64,000 nt of DNA from positions 434,001 to 498,000 of the forward strand of contig NC_090774.1 in NCBI RefSeq assembly GCF_001761485.1, read 5' to 3'. Source of the DNA: Yarrowia lipolytica (Eukaryota > Ascomycota > Dipodascomycetes > Dipodascales). The notes under the pieces are model-generated. The model was not told the DNA's origin. It was given only the letters and a program-made list of their open reading frames with translations, and did no database searches. Below are positions 1 to 10,372 of the stretch, one piece after another. Within the stretch, counting starts at the first letter, position 1. The number at the start of each line of letters is the position of its first letter. Made by a program: the position numbers and the translations under genes.

Positions 1-142
1 CGAGGTAGCGGGTCTTCTTTTCGTCATGGCCGATAATTTCGTTTTTGAGGGCTTTGCAGGCTGCCAGCTGGGCGTCGGGTGACAGCTCTCTCAGGTTGCA
101 TATTTGTGCCACCAGCTCTTGGTCAGCGACAGGTAGAAACAT
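1..142 (-). CDS. N-terminus of an armadillo-like protein (partial, clipped by window edge)
   Basis: The first 47 codons of a minus-strand gene are visible, starting at the ATG at 142-140 and running off the left edge. The peptide starts MFLPVADQELVAQICNL and ends around LKNEIIGHDEKKTRYL. The run LKNxIIGxxxKK resembles the first helical repeat of ARMC8/Vid28-type armadillo proteins (human ARMC8 has a similar MKNAVIGNNKQK stretch), which belong to the GID/CTLH ubiquitin ligase. That assignment rests on about 15 residues and is a guess. The reading frame is clean and the ATG is the first in frame. The gene is divergent from EMC5, with an 829 bp shared upstream region. Confidence 0.55.
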   Translation of the reverse strand, partial: MFLPVADQELVAQICNLRELSPDAQLAACKALKNEIIGHDEKKTRYL

Positions 143-971
143 GGCTGAGTTCGAACGATGCCTTTATGCGGTATGAGTAGATATGGTGGTGCGATGCAGC
201 AACGAAATTAACCTAAAGTGGGGATGGGATGGGATGTTGGAGAGAGGGGGGTGGTACAGTATATGAGCCTCCTACGGGAATGCCAAACTGTATCAACCCG
301 ACAAGTGAAAAGAGAAAAGACTAATGTCCACAATTTTGTGCCTGCTGATAACTCCAAAACTCTCCTGTTGATATTATTTTCCTGTCGTCGTGTATCCTGG
401 TCCATTGTGGTTGTTATGCTCCTTGCGACTTGTTACACAGTAGCAATGGTAGGGTGTACAGAACTCACACAGTGTGCGTAAGAGGTGATATCGTACAATA
501 CGGTACGGGTATGAGCACCGGTAGTACCTAGTATACTGTGTACGTACGTACAAGAATCGCACAAATACAGATACTTGTAACCCTGACAGTGTAACACAAT
601 TATTCGGTAGCTCTTGTCTATGTTGCAAACTTGACCGCTTTCTTTTCATTCCCCCAATATGAGACCAAGCGAACTACAGTACATACTGAAAAGCTGTTCA
701 GACTCGCAGTCACATGATCTGACGTCTCTGATAATTCTGTGGGGGGTGCACGGGAAGAGAGCTGTATTTTGGGATAGATATAAAAGATGAAGGCTTTGCT
801 ATTTAATGAGTACACACAGTACATACTGTACGGTAGCTACTGTACTTGTACAATACTTTGTGGTGTGCCACTGCCATACCTCACTCACCTCTGCATGCAT
901 CGTCCTGTATGTACAGTAAGCAGGTGCATACAAAGTTCAGTCCACCAACATCACACCTAACGACTCTAAAA
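143..971. other. Divergent intergenic region (clipped gene / EMC5)
   Basis: No supportable gene. It holds a TATAAAA box at 779-785 on the + strand, about 190 bp before the EMC5 ATG, and a dense block of GTAC-core words at about 811-856 (including TACTTGTA at 843-850). A short upstream ORF (ATG at 894, ending just before 960) lies in the probable EMC5 leader. The other ORFs here are short and have no coding character. Confidence 0.6.
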
Positions 972-1472
972 ATGGCGGTCACCTCGATTGCCCTGTATAC
1001 CCTGGCTGTGTTGCTCATTGCCCACAGCGGCTACTCGGCCTACGAGGCCTCCTACAATGCCAAGTTGATGGCCCAGAAAATAGCCGTTCCCATTGACGTG
1101 AGTTCATGAGACCAACGAACAGACGACACAACGACTAAAACGACTAAAGGAATCAACGAAGAGCGATTGAATGACTCAAGCGATTGAATTACCTAACGCC
1201 GATCGACTGTCCGACTTATTGCCCGTCTTTACCCCCAACTAACCCAGATCAAAATCGAAGCGCTTATTGGTGTCTTTCTGGCTTGTTTCACTCCGGTGCT
1301 CAGCATCGCCGGCACTCTGAAGCCCGTCAAGTTCGCCGATGCTGCTTCCGAACTTGAGCTCAAGGGTGAGAATCCCTTCCTGTATTTGGAGAAGCGGTCT
1401 GGTTTCCAGACATATTCGGGCATGATTGAGAACCTGCGAGTTCAGCATTTGGAGGGTCAGAAGACAAAATAG
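972..1472 (+). CDS. EMC5: ER membrane protein complex subunit 5 (two exons)
   Basis: Exon 1 is 972-1097 and exon 2 is 1248-1472. The 150 bp intron starts GTGAGT and ends with the branch site CTAAC followed directly by CCAG, both typical of this yeast. Splicing in frame gives 116 residues: hydrophobic segment 1 at about residues 4-22, the family signature PID at the splice junction, hydrophobic segment 2 at about 46-62, and the conserved block DAASELELKG at about 72-81 (human MMGT1/EMC5 has DMDATSELK). The length fits the family (yeast 141, human 131). EMC5 is a core membrane subunit of the complex that inserts tail-anchored and multipass proteins into the ER; it is also described as a magnesium transporter (MMGT). 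Without the intron the reading frame stops after 45 residues, so a plain ORF reading truncates it. Confidence 0.9.
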
Positions 1473-1912
1473 AATGGGAATCTGTGATAATATATTGATA
1501 ATTGAATAATGATGGATGTACACGGCTTCTAGATAATCATTTAGTATGTTACGTTGCCGGATATTGGTTTTGAGAGATGATGTGTACGTAATCACTCGTG
1601 CATGGTCAGACTTTACTAACCATGGAAGCTTCTGCAACTGTAACATCGGAATTAATTAAGAATTGAAACAAGAAGGTGTAGTGATTACAATTTTGTAATA
1701 TGAGTCAACAGTGGAATTCATAAATAATGCGACCGTACCGACGTATTTAATGGGTCACTAATTGCATCATACTTCTATACTGTTCTCCTTCTCTCCCACC
1801 TCTGATCCGGAACGCCTTCATGCTTGCACTAAGTTTCAAGTATCAGTGCAGTGCATAAAAAATTATTGAGTTGGGTAAACTTCAGATCTATCTTCATCAC
1901 AACTACAACACA
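1473..1912. other. EMC5-DIS3 intergenic region
   Basis: About 440 bp holding the 3' end of EMC5 and the DIS3 promoter and leader, both on +. A pyrimidine-rich block lies at about 1782-1805. No gene seen. Confidence 0.6.
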
Positions 1913-4873
1913 ATGTCTGCTGTGAAACGAGCATCGAACCATTCGACGTTATCGCAGAAGGTGTTTGTGCGAACTTCCAAGGCCGGCAACGCCACCAAGG
2001 TCGTTCGAGAGCAATACCTTCGAGATGATATCCCCTGCTCGTCCCAGGGCTGTCAGTACTGCAAGAACAACCTGTATGTTGCTGACGCCACTGGAAAGCG
2101 ACAAGAGCCCATTCTCGAGACCCAGCCTAACAAAACTACCAAGCGTGGCCCCCATTACCTCGTTGTCGACACAAACATTGTCCTGGACGGTATCGATCTG
2201 CTGGAAAGTGACAAGGGCTTCTATGATGTGATTGTGCCCCAGATTGTGCTGGAAGAAGTGCGAAACCGATCGCTGCCTATCTATGCGCGACTGCGAGCCC
2301 TCACCAAGAACGACGACAAGCGGTTCTACGTCTTTCATAACGAATACTGCAAGGACACTGCTGTTGGTCGAAACAAGGGAGAGTCCATCAACGACCGAAA
2401 CGACAGAGCCATCAGAAAGGTGTGCGAATTTTACACCCAACATCTTGGTAAGGACTACAACGGGACCGCGCCCGAGGTGGTTCTGCTTTCCAATGATGTC
2501 AACAACCGAAAATTGGCAAAGGAGGAGGGAATCACTGCCCTCGGTCTCAAGGGATACGTTTCCGAGCTTGTGGACCCCGGCCAGCTCATCGATATGATCC
2601 CTCAGCGAGCTCTTGAGGAGGAGGAGGGAGCCAAGCCCAAGAGCGGCAAGTCCGAGGCGCTTTACCCTGAATACTACCCCATGTCTCGACTTCTAGGAGG
2701 AATCAAGAACGGCACTCTTTTCCAGGGAAACCTCACCATATCCCCTTACAATGTTCTCGAGGGTTCCGTTTCCACAAAGGCGTACCCAAAGCCTCTCTTG
2801 ATTCTTGGCCGACAGTCTCTCAACCGTGCATTCTCTGGTGACCAGGTTGTCGTGGAGCTTCTTCCAAAGGACAAGTGGAAAACTCCCTCCACGAGTGTGA
2901 TTGAGAGTGAAGATCTTGCTGCCAATGAGGGCGGTGAGGAGAGTGGAGACACCGTCATGAGCGAGTCTGAGCGGAAACTGCTGGCTGACGATGCCCTCAA
3001 GGCCCACAAGAACGAGGCCGATGCTGCTGAGCGAGTCCAGCCTACCGCTCGAGTTGTCGGTATCATAAAGCGATCTTGGAGATACTACGTTGGTCACATT
3101 GCTCCTGGCTCAATCATTGATGACGTCTCTCGAGGCCCTCGATCTGTTCTGGTTGCTCTCATGGACAAGACTCTGCCCCGAGTTCGAATCAGAACTCGAC
3201 AGGCCGCTGCTCTCCAGGGACGACGAATCGTCGTTGCCGTGGACTCTTGGCCCGCTGACTCTAGACACCCCGAGGGTCATTTTTGCCGAGACCTTGGTCC
3301 CATCGAGTCCAAGCAGGCTGAGACTGAGGCGCTTCTGCTGGAGCACGATGTCGAATACCGACCTTTCACCAAGGCTGTTCTAGACTGTCTTCCCGCCGAG
3401 GGTCCCGACTGGAAGGTCCCCCAGGATCTCGTCAAGGAGGCTGCCGAGAAGGATCCTCTTGTTGCCAAGCGACGAGATCTACGACATCTCAACATCTGCT
3501 CCATCGATCCTCCAGGATGTCAGGATATCGATGATGCTCTGCACGCTCGAGTTCTTCCCAACGGAAACTATGAGCTTGGTGTTCACATTGCTGATGTCAC
3601 GCACTTTGTCAAGCCCGACACTGCTCTGGATCAGGAGGGTGCTTCTCGAGGTACCTCTGTCTACCTTGTCGACAAGCGAATCGATATGTTGCCCATGCTG
3701 CTCGGTACCAACCTGTGTTCTATTAACCCTTATGTGGAGCGATATGCTTTCTCTGTTCTCTGGGAGATGACTCCCGACGGCAAGATTGTCAATACCGATT
3801 TCACAAAATCCATCATTTCTTCCCGAGAGGCCTTTTCGTACGCAGAGGCTCAGGCGCGAATCGACGACCCCTCCAAGACTGACGAGCTCACTGAGGGTAT
3901 GCGGGTTCTGCTCAAGTTTTCCAAGCAGCTTAAGCAGGGCCGGATCGACGCCGGTGCACTGAACCTGGCTTCTCCCGAAGTCAAGGTCCATATTGACTCT
4001 GAGACCTCCGATCCGGGAGAAGTTGAGGTCAAGGAGCTTCTCGAGACCAACTCTCTGGTTGAGGAGTTCATGTTGCTCGCCAACACTTCTGTTGCCAAGA
4101 AGATTTACGAATCTTTCCCTCAGACAGCCATGCTCCGACGTCACGGAGCTCCTCCTGCCACCAACTTCGAGACCCTCAACGACCAGCTTCGAACCATTAA
4201 GGGTATGTCCATCTCTCTTGAGTCTTCCAAGGCTCTGGCAGACTCTCTGGATAAGTGTATTGACCCCAACGAGCCCTTCTTCAACACTCTGGTTCGAATC
4301 GTGGCTACCAGATCCATGCTGGCTGCCGAGTACTTCTCTTCGGGTTCTTATGCATACCCTGAGTTCCGACATTACGGTCTGGCTTCCGAGATTTACACCC
4401 ATTTCACATCTCCCATTCGACGATACGCTGATGTGGTTGCTCATCGACAGCTGGCTGCTGCCATTGGTTATGAACCTCTCCACCAGTCCCATCGAGAGAA
4501 GGACCATATGGAGTCCATCTGTAAGAACATCAACGTCCGACACCGAAACGCCCAGTTTGCTGGACGAGCCTCCATTGAGTACTTTGTTGGCCAGGCACTC
4601 AAGAACGTGACTAAGGAGGAGGATGCCATCCACGAGGGTTACGTCATCAAGGTGTTCAACAACGGTGTCGTTGTGCTTGTGCCTAAGTACGGCCTTGAGG
4701 CTCTCATTCACATTGACGATCTTGGAGATGCTGAGACTGCTGTCTTCAATGAGAAGGAGTACAAGCTCGACATTAGCGGTAAGTCCATCCGAGTCTTTGA
4801 CAAGGTCAAGGTCAAGGTGGAGTCTTACAAAGACAAGCAGGAGAAGCGAAAGGTGAAGATGGTTCTTCTTTAG
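1913..4873 (+). CDS. DIS3: Exosome catalytic subunit Dis3/Rrp44 (3'-5' exoribonuclease and PIN endonuclease)
   Basis: 986 residues, close to the 1001 of yeast Dis3. Start chosen at the first ATG (CACAATGTCTGC); the frame is open further upstream only through a TTG. Order of parts: CR3 zinc-binding cysteines C42, C47, C50 (CSSQGCQYC); PIN domain at about 80-230 with the acidic site VVDTNIVLD (D86) and LSNDVNNR; two cold-shock OB folds; RNB domain with the Mg-binding cluster [10 protein letters not shown] (D532, D538, D540, D541); a C-terminal S1 domain at about 885-980. All catalytic acids of both nuclease centres are present, so both should be active. It would be the processive nuclease of the nuclear and cytoplasmic RNA exosome. 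No intron. Arg codons are almost all CGA, as expected for a well-expressed gene here. Confidence 0.97.
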   Translation: MSAVKRASNHSTLSQKVFVRTSKAGNATKVVREQYLRDDIPCSSQGCQYCKNNLYVADATGKRQEPILETQPNKTTKRGPHYLVVDTNIVLDGIDLLESDKGFYDVIVPQIVLEEVRNRSLPIYARLRALTKNDDKRFYVFHNEYCKDTAVGRNKGESINDRNDRAIRKVCEFYTQHLGKDYNGTAPEVVLLSNDVNNRKLAKEEGITALGLKGYVSELVDPGQLIDMIPQRALEEEEGAKPKSGKSEALYPEYYPMSRLLGGIKNGTLFQGNLTISPYNVLEGSVSTKAYPKPLLILGRQSLNRAFSGDQVVVELLPKDKWKTPSTSVIESEDLAANEGGEESGDTVMSESERKLLADDALKAHKNEADAAERVQPTARVVGIIKRSWRYYVGHIAPGSIIDDVSRGPRSVLVALMDKTLPRVRIRTRQAAALQGRRIVVAVDSWPADSRHPEGHFCRDLGPIESKQAETEALLLEHDVEYRPFTKAVLDCLPAEGPDWKVPQDLVKEAAEKDPLVAKRRDLRHLNICSIDPPGCQDIDDALHARVLPNGNYELGVHIADVTHFVKPDTALDQEGASRGTSVYLVDKRIDMLPMLLGTNLCSINPYVERYAFSVLWEMTPDGKIVNTDFTKSIISSREAFSYAEAQARIDDPSKTDELTEGMRVLLKFSKQLKQGRIDAGALNLASPEVKVHIDSETSDPGEVEVKELLETNSLVEEFMLLANTSVAKKIYESFPQTAMLRRHGAPPATNFETLNDQLRTIKGMSISLESSKALADSLDKCIDPNEPFFNTLVRIVATRSMLAAEYFSSGSYAYPEFRHYGLASEIYTHFTSPIRRYADVVAHRQLAAAIGYEPLHQSHREKDHMESICKNINVRHRNAQFAGRASIEYFVGQALKNVTKEEDAIHEGYVIKVFNNGVVVLVPKYGLEALIHIDDLGDAETAVFNEKEYKLDISGKSIRVFDKVKVKVESYKDKQEKRKVKMVLL

Positions 4874-5300
4874 GCATTTGCATAGAACATGTATTTTATA
4901 GATAACGAATTGGTATTTAATAGTTGACACACGTGTAGTAGATGTAGCAGAGCAAGTCGGTACAATAATATTTATAATTACTTGTACCACATCGTACAAG
5001 TAAGTAACGCGTTGCGATGTACAACAAGTAGATCATCAAATTGGCTAATTACTCTAGTCGCACATGACATCGCGTATCAAAACACGTCACACAAGAAATA
5101 GTGTTGAGGACTAATGTCATGAAAGTAGTAACCTATAGTATGTACAAGTACAGTAGTCCTATTTTGGGTCGTTTTCAGTAAAAATTTCGCCAAATTAAAA
5201 CTCTTTCTTTAGCTTCGGTTGTTCAGAAGAGCGTATGGCGCTCTGAGTCATCAGTCTGCTTAGTCATGGGTCTGGGTTCTAACAAAATCAAAGTTTTCCA
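4874..5300. other. DIS3 3' flank and tRNA upstream region
   Basis: AT-rich spacer with the DIS3 3' end and several GTAC-core words (around 4978-5001 and 5142-5156). No gene seen. Confidence 0.6.
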
Positions 5301-5372
5301 GCCTTCGTGGCCAAGTGGTAAGGCGCAGCACTAGTAATGCTGAGATCATCAGTTCAAATCTGGTCGAAGGCA
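5301..5372 (+). tRNA. tRNA-Thr (anticodon AGT)
   Basis: A 72-nt cloverleaf can be drawn by eye. The acceptor stem pairs GCCTTCG with CGAAGGC, with discriminator base A. The D arm is GCC/GGC and the anticodon stem is CAGCA/TGCTG with loop CTAGTAA, which puts AGT at positions 34-36; it reads ACU and, after A34-to-inosine editing, ACC. The T loop is TTCAAAT. The internal promoters are visible: A box TGGCCAAGTGG and B box AGTTCAAATCT. There is no intron, and 3' CCA is not encoded, as is normal for eukaryotes. In this yeast many tRNA genes are fused to a 5S rRNA gene; here a T tract follows at once, so this is a solo tRNA gene. Confidence 0.95.
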
Positions 5373-5381
5373 TTTTTTTTT
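5373..5381 (+). terminator. RNA polymerase III T-tract terminator
   Basis: A run of T begins directly after the tRNA discriminator base. This is the standard pol III stop and rules out a downstream dicistronic 5S partner. Confidence 0.85.
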
Positions 5382-5796
5382 CCAACCACCATAATGTATT
5401 TTTTTTTTGTGAAAATGATGGTCGATTGTGTCTACTTATACAATATAAGTACTTGTACTTTACATTTTTATAGATCTCTTTATTATGAAACTTCTCCCAA
5501 TGTCATTTTCCACCTTCAATTACATACTACAAGTAGTACATACACCGTTGTACAGTATACACCTTCAGTTATGAATGCACAAGATATGTGCTCAACTTTT
5601 TGTACAAGTACCCCCCATTTCCCAATTGATTTTCCTGATTCTCACTCCCGTTCTTATACTGTACTTGTACACTCTTATCTACTTGTACAACCAATTACTA
5701 CATCGTATCACCCACGCTAAATTAGCTACCCGTAACACTAATACAGTCAAAACGTACAGGTATGCTCCATACCACTGTTTCTATGAGATTAAATAC
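5382..5796. other. Spacer between tRNA-Thr and the GCN20 3' end
   Basis: AT-rich. It contains at least four TACTTGTA words or complements (5450-5457, 5603-5610, 5662-5669, 5680-5687). Short open frames here lack coding character. Confidence 0.6.
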
Positions 5797-8076
5797 TTAG
5801 TGCTGCTGGACGACACCACTCTCACTTGCGTGAGAAAGAATGTACTTCTTGTAGTCCTTGATGGTTCCGTCAAACTTTGAGACGGTTCCCTTCTCGGAGA
5901 CCCAGATCTGGTTGCAGACTCGGTTGATCATGTCAACGTCATGTGAAACCATGAGGATACCTCCCTTGAAATTCTTGAGACCGTCAGCCAGAGCGTCAAG
6001 ACCTGCAGTATCAAGATGGTTAGAAGGCTCATCAAGAATGAGGATATGGGGGTAAGAAACACAGAGAGAGGCGAATGCAACACGAGACTTCTGACCTCCA
6101 GAAAGCAGAGCGAGCTTCTGGAGACCGATGGAACCAGTAATACCAAAAGAACCGAGATGTCGTCGGTACTCCTCCTCGGACTTGCCGGGGTTGATCTTGG
6201 CGAGCCAAGCGGTGGGAGTCAGGTTGAGGTCCATACCGTCAACGTGGTGCTGGGCGAAGTAGCCAACTCTCAGACGAGGGTGCTTAGAGATGGATCCGTC
6301 AACAGGGCTCAGCTGGTCAGTCAGAAGCTTCAGCAGGGTAGTCTTACCGCAACCATTAGCACCGACAAGAGCGATTCGGGAGTCCATTTGGATATCGAGA
6401 TCAACGTCCTTGAGCAAAAGTCGCTCAGGGTTGTAACCGAAGGTGACGCCCTGCATCTGTAGAATGGGAGGCGAGATTTTTTCGGGCTCAGAAAATCGGA
6501 ACTCCACAGCCTTATCCTCCTCGGGCAGCTCCAGAATGGGCAACTTCTCGAGCTTCTTGATTCGTGACTGGGCTTCTGAGGACTTGGCCGCGTTGTATCT
6601 GAATTTGTCAATGAAGGCCTGCAGATGCTGTCTGTAAGCCATCTGGTTCTCGTACTCTCGGATAGCATTCTTGTATCGCTCCTCCTTAGTGGCATAGAAG
6701 GCGTCAAAGTTGGCGTTTCGATAGTAGTCGAGTCGCTCGGAGTGCTGGTAGATGATATCGGTGGCGACTTCGTTAAGGAAGGCTCGGTCATGGGAAACAA
6801 CAAGAACAGTGGAGGGGTAGGTCTGGAGGTAGTTGGCAAGGTAGGTGATCGAGGGAACATCCAACATATTGGAAGGCTCATCAAGTAGCAGCAAGTCAGG
6901 CTTACAGAACAGAGCTCGAGCAAGAGCCAGACGCATTCTCCATCCACCGGAGAAGGAGTTTGTGGGATTTCCTTGGGTGGCCTGGGAGAAACCAAGACCT
7001 GACAGAATGGCAGCAGCTCGAGACTCGGCCTTATCGGACTCGATGTCGACCAGCTTGGTCTCGACCTCCTCGAGGTTGGTCTCCAGGTCGACCTGCTCGT
7101 CATCGAGCTCTCGGATCTCAGCACTGTTGTCGTCCAGACCCTGCTCAGTGAGGGTCTTTCGTTGGGCCTCAATCTCTGCGATTCGAGTGACGGCAGTGTG
7201 CTGCTCCTTGAGCAGATGCTTTCGCCACACATCGGCGTCCAGAACGGACTGGATTGCAGAAGTCTCGTCTCCAGTGATTTCCTGCTCGACGTGGAGAATA
7301 GTAATGTGCTTGGGGACGGGAAGCTCTCGTCGAGAAAGAGCTCGCAGAAGAGTAGACTTACCAATACCGTTCTGACCGACCAGACCGTATCGTCGACCGT
7401 AAGACAAAGTAAGAGAGGTATCGGACAGGATTCGCTGACCCATACCGACGTGCAGATCAAAGTTGTCGATCTTGATATCCTTGGTCTTACCGGCACCAGC
7501 CATACCCAGATCCAGAGGGTTAACTGTGAGGAAGAACTCGTCGTAGTCCTTGCTGTCCTGGGTCTCAGTGACAAGCTTGGAGGCCTCATACTGGACTTGG
7601 GCAGCGTCCTTGGCAGCTCGAGCAGCCATCTTAGCGGCAATCTTCTTCTCAGCCTTCTCGAGCTTCTTCTTGTCAACTCGAGACTCGACCTTTCGGCCGC
7701 CAACGTGATCCAGATCAGCAACACCAAAGATGTTGTTGTTGAGCACACTGGCCTGTCGGTTGGAGGCGTGGTTAACGGCAGACATGAGAGCCTGCTGATC
7801 GATGATCTGGGACTGGGCAGAAGCGCCGGCCTCATTGATGGCCTCCTTCTGAAGAACAGTAAACTCCTTGAGCATGTGGTCGTAGAGCTGCTGAGCAGCA
7901 GGCTTCTCAACACCAGCTCCAACAAGCAGAGAGGCGATGAAAGAGGCCTCAGCTGTCAGGTCATGCTGGGGACCGATGTTGTTCTCAAGATGTCGAATGT
8001 AGCCAGTGGCGTAGTCCACAACCACGGTGTCTACGTTTCTCGCGGTCTTGGTGACCTCAGCGGCGATTGAAGGCAT
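5797..8076 (-). CDS. GCN20: ABC-F ATPase Gcn20
   Basis: 759 residues (yeast Gcn20 has 752), one open frame from the first ATG. The N-terminal ~190 residues (start MPSIAAEVTKTA) match the Gcn1-binding region of Gcn20 and separate it from the shorter ABC-F proteins. Two nucleotide-binding domains follow: Walker A GQNGIGKST (234-242), signature FSGGWRMRLA (about 375), Walker B LLLLDEPSN (395-403); then Walker A GANGCGKTT (572-580), signature LSGGQKS (about 658), Walker B ILILDEPSNHLD (about 678). There are no membrane segments. By family knowledge it acts with Gcn1 on ribosomes to pass the uncharged-tRNA signal to the kinase Gcn2. Both ATP sites look intact. Its promoter lies in 8077-8534. Confidence 0.95.
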   Translation of the reverse strand: MPSIAAEVTKTARNVDTVVVDYATGYIRHLENNIGPQHDLTAEASFIASLLVGAGVEKPAAQQLYDHMLKEFTVLQKEAINEAGASAQSQIIDQQALMSAVNHASNRQASVLNNNIFGVADLDHVGGRKVESRVDKKKLEKAEKKIAAKMAARAAKDAAQVQYEASKLVTETQDSKDYDEFFLTVNPLDLGMAGAGKTKDIKIDNFDLHVGMGQRILSDTSLTLSYGRRYGLVGQNGIGKSTLLRALSRRELPVPKHITILHVEQEITGDETSAIQSVLDADVWRKHLLKEQHTAVTRIAEIEAQRKTLTEQGLDDNSAEIRELDDEQVDLETNLEEVETKLVDIESDKAESRAAAILSGLGFSQATQGNPTNSFSGGWRMRLALARALFCKPDLLLLDEPSNMLDVPSITYLANYLQTYPSTVLVVSHDRAFLNEVATDIIYQHSERLDYYRNANFDAFYATKEERYKNAIREYENQMAYRQHLQAFIDKFRYNAAKSSEAQSRIKKLEKLPILELPEEDKAVEFRFSEPEKISPPILQMQGVTFGYNPERLLLKDVDLDIQMDSRIALVGANGCGKTTLLKLLTDQLSPVDGSISKHPRLRVGYFAQHHVDGMDLNLTPTAWLAKINPGKSEEEYRRHLGSFGITGSIGLQKLALLSGGQKSRVAFASLCVSYPHILILDEPSNHLDTAGLDALADGLKNFKGGILMVSHDVDMINRVCNQIWVSEKGTVSKFDGTIKDYKKYILSHASESGVVQQH

Positions 8077-8534
8077 CTTTGAGGTGTGAGGTTGGGTTGG
8101 TGGTTCAGTATAAGTCCTTATTTGCCTTTATTTGCATTAACCTGGTGATGAAATTTCCTTGGAGCTTAATTTGTATACAGACTGTGAGTACGGAGCAATG
8201 CTGATGTGTGTGTAGGCAATGGAGTAAGGAGAACAAGTGGCACATAAAAACAATTTCAAGGGACATATCTATATTTTAACACATTCATGACCTATCTACC
8301 ACTCATGTCCTTCTCGATTTCTCCTCACACTACACCAAGCCCCCAAACTGCATGTCATACTTACATATAGATGGAACACTGGATGTGTCGTATCATACTG
8401 TATCGTACCTACTTGTACACTGTAGCTACTGGCTACTGTACTGTAATTGCCATATCTATACAGTTACTTGTCTGTGGACCAAATAAAAAAAATCATTCTA
8501 TTATATTTCCATGCAACATCTACTGTACTGTTAA
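8077..8534. other. GCN20 promoter and 3' flank of the next gene
   Basis: Both neighbours are on the minus strand, so this holds the GCN20 promoter and the end of the 8535 gene. TACTTGTA at 8410-8417 and further GTAC words up to about 8445. No gene seen. Confidence 0.6.
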
Positions 8535-9770
8535 TCACTCGATTCTTGGGGTTCGTGCAAGGTACTCAAGAATGCTGTTGCCCCAGAGCATGGCGGCTCC
8601 AATAGGGCCGGGGTGAAGATCATCAAACATGTACTGGTTTTCGGGGATGGCACGCACAAAGTCGCCCACGTGCCAAAACTCCAGGCCCATCTGGTCCATT
8701 ACATGCTTGGCTGCGGAGTTGAGCTGTCGCACCTTGTTCGAATGGAACCGGTTGTGTCGGTCCGAAGTGCCGTCGTTGAAGAAGGAGCCTTGCTGTGCCC
8801 GAGGAGAATGCATCTGTCGAAAGACAATACGGGAGTTGGGCAGAATCTTCTGAACCTCCAGGACAAACTTTTCCAGGTTAACCACGTACTCACGCACCTG
8901 TTCCTCGGTGAGGTAGATGGATTCGGTAATGCCTGCGTAACCGTCCAGACGGTCGTATCGAGCCAGCTCCCAGAAACCCACGTTAAGAACAATCAGCTCC
9001 AGGTCGTTGTGATGAGGCCGAGAGTTGACGATATCCTTTAGCAGCTTCATTCGTTCCCAAACTCCTCCAGGAAGCAGATATGACTTCTTCTTGTCATGCC
9101 AGATTTCATCAGTGTCGAAACCAAAGAAGAAAAAGGTGGATAAGGTCATGTTGTATTCGGGAGAGTAGCAGTATCGAGGGTGACCTCCAGACATCTTTGC
9201 GGGATCAGTGACCTCGTCTGTGTAGTCCTTCTGATAGGTCACCTTGACATCCTGGCCGATCATTTCGCACGAGAAGGCGGCGTTCTGTCTGTCGACCGAG
9301 TCACCAATGAACAGCACAGACTTGTCTCTGAGGTCAGGGAAATCCATGCCGTCTCTCAACTGAAGAATAGGAGGCGGGTGAATGGCCTTGCAGTCGTCAT
9401 TGTATCCGACCCAGTGGGTGTTGTTGAAGTTGTTCTTGTCGTAGTCGATGTAACCAGGCAGAGCGTAGGGGTCGCAGTTGACTCGGGTGCCTCTATACAC
9501 GTCTGGCGACGAGGTCGATCTTTTGGGGGCGTTAGCAATGTCGTAATAAGCAGCCTTAACGGGGAATTCTACAGCCTCGTCATCGTGCGACTGGTTGGTA
9601 CTGTCGAGTTCAGTGTGGCCTTCCTTGGACCCACTACTGCTCTCGTTTGTGTAGTCCTTGCTCTTAGGGATCGCAAATGTCGGTGAGGGGAAAATGAAGA
9701 ATCCCATGAGCGTAAAGAGAAGGGCCACGAATGTAATGGCCGCAATAATGCGGAACCGTATTGCCGTCAT
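8535..9770 (-). CDS. Type II membrane protein with SGNH/PC-esterase-like domain
   Basis: 411 residues. A short cytoplasmic N-terminus is followed by one hydrophobic anchor at about residues 8-28, then a Ser/Asp-rich stem to about residue 80 with N-glycosylation sequons. The catalytic-type domain shows the nucleophile block VLFIGDSVDRQ (G156-D157-S158), a middle block LIVLNVGFWELARYD, and a C-terminal DDLHPGP (D383/D384, H386) that would supply the Asp-His pair. This arrangement matches SGNH esterases of the PC-esterase/TBL kind, which add or remove acetyl groups on glycans in the Golgi lumen. The substrate cannot be read from the sequence. No yeast gene name is offered. Confidence 0.75.
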   Translation of the reverse strand: MTAIRFRIIAAITFVALLFTLMGFFIFPSPTFAIPKSKDYTNESSSGSKEGHTELDSTNQSHDDEAVEFPVKAAYYDIANAPKRSTSSPDVYRGTRVNCDPYALPGYIDYDKNNFNNTHWVGYNDDCKAIHPPPILQLRDGMDFPDLRDKSVLFIGDSVDRQNAAFSCEMIGQDVKVTYQKDYTDEVTDPAKMSGGHPRYCYSPEYNMTLSTFFFFGFDTDEIWHDKKKSYLLPGGVWERMKLLKDIVNSRPHHNDLELIVLNVGFWELARYDRLDGYAGITESIYLTEEQVREYVVNLEKFVLEVQKILPNSRIVFRQMHSPRAQQGSFFNDGTSDRHNRFHSNKVRQLNSAAKHVMDQMGLEFWHVGDFVRAIPENQYMFDDLHPGPIGAAMLWGNSILEYLARTPRIE

Positions 9771-10359
9771 TTGTAACGAGTGTGTGTCGGTTTGAGGGTG
9801 TTTCAGATCGCAGTAGTGATAAGGAGAAAGAATGAGCTGGCTTTAAACTTCTGTATGTTGGGTGTGCGTGCACTTTCCACACTCGCTGTACCTGAATCAA
9901 CTAAGCCAGTCATGGACAAAGTATACTGGCAGCACAGCTGTGTACGTTTATGTCTGCTTTCCTGTCTACTCATACCAAGGATGTGCCAAGGCGCGTACAT
10001 GACAGGTCGGAGTGAAACCTGTGCGTGAATACCTCATCTAGTGGACACGATATTCTCGGGCTTTTACGGTGTACCTGATGAGCACATCCGCTGTGTCGAT
10101 CTCACATGGGGCTGAGCATCGTGCAGTCACCACGCACAGTGGACCTGTACTGGACGTGGAGTACGACGTACCCCCCGGCTCACTCAATGTCTACAGGGGA
10201 GACCACGCGTCTGCATCCCAAGCAGGAGACGTGTCATGACTGGCCAGGGGAAGAAAGATGTGGCTAAGATAGGGCGGCACGCGCCCTAAGCTAACAGCCT
10301 AAATGGTCCCTTGAAACTCTTCACAATAAAATCCGCGCGTGCTTTAACGCTCTGGAGAA

Positions 10360-10372
10360 GGGGGGGGGGGGG
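10360..10372 (+). repeat. G13 homopolymer
   Basis: Thirteen consecutive G on the + strand, followed within 10 bases by A-rich sequence. A second run of the same length lies at 13692-13704. Confidence 0.9.

Noticed and set aside
3479-4999. 506-codon open frame antisense to DIS3
   Set aside because: A shadow of the strongly biased DIS3 coding strand; DIS3 carries complete domains and the antisense product has none.
6330-7925. 531-codon second frame on the GCN20 strand
   Set aside because: Low-complexity Ser/Arg/Leu translation of the out-of-frame GCN20 sequence; no domain.
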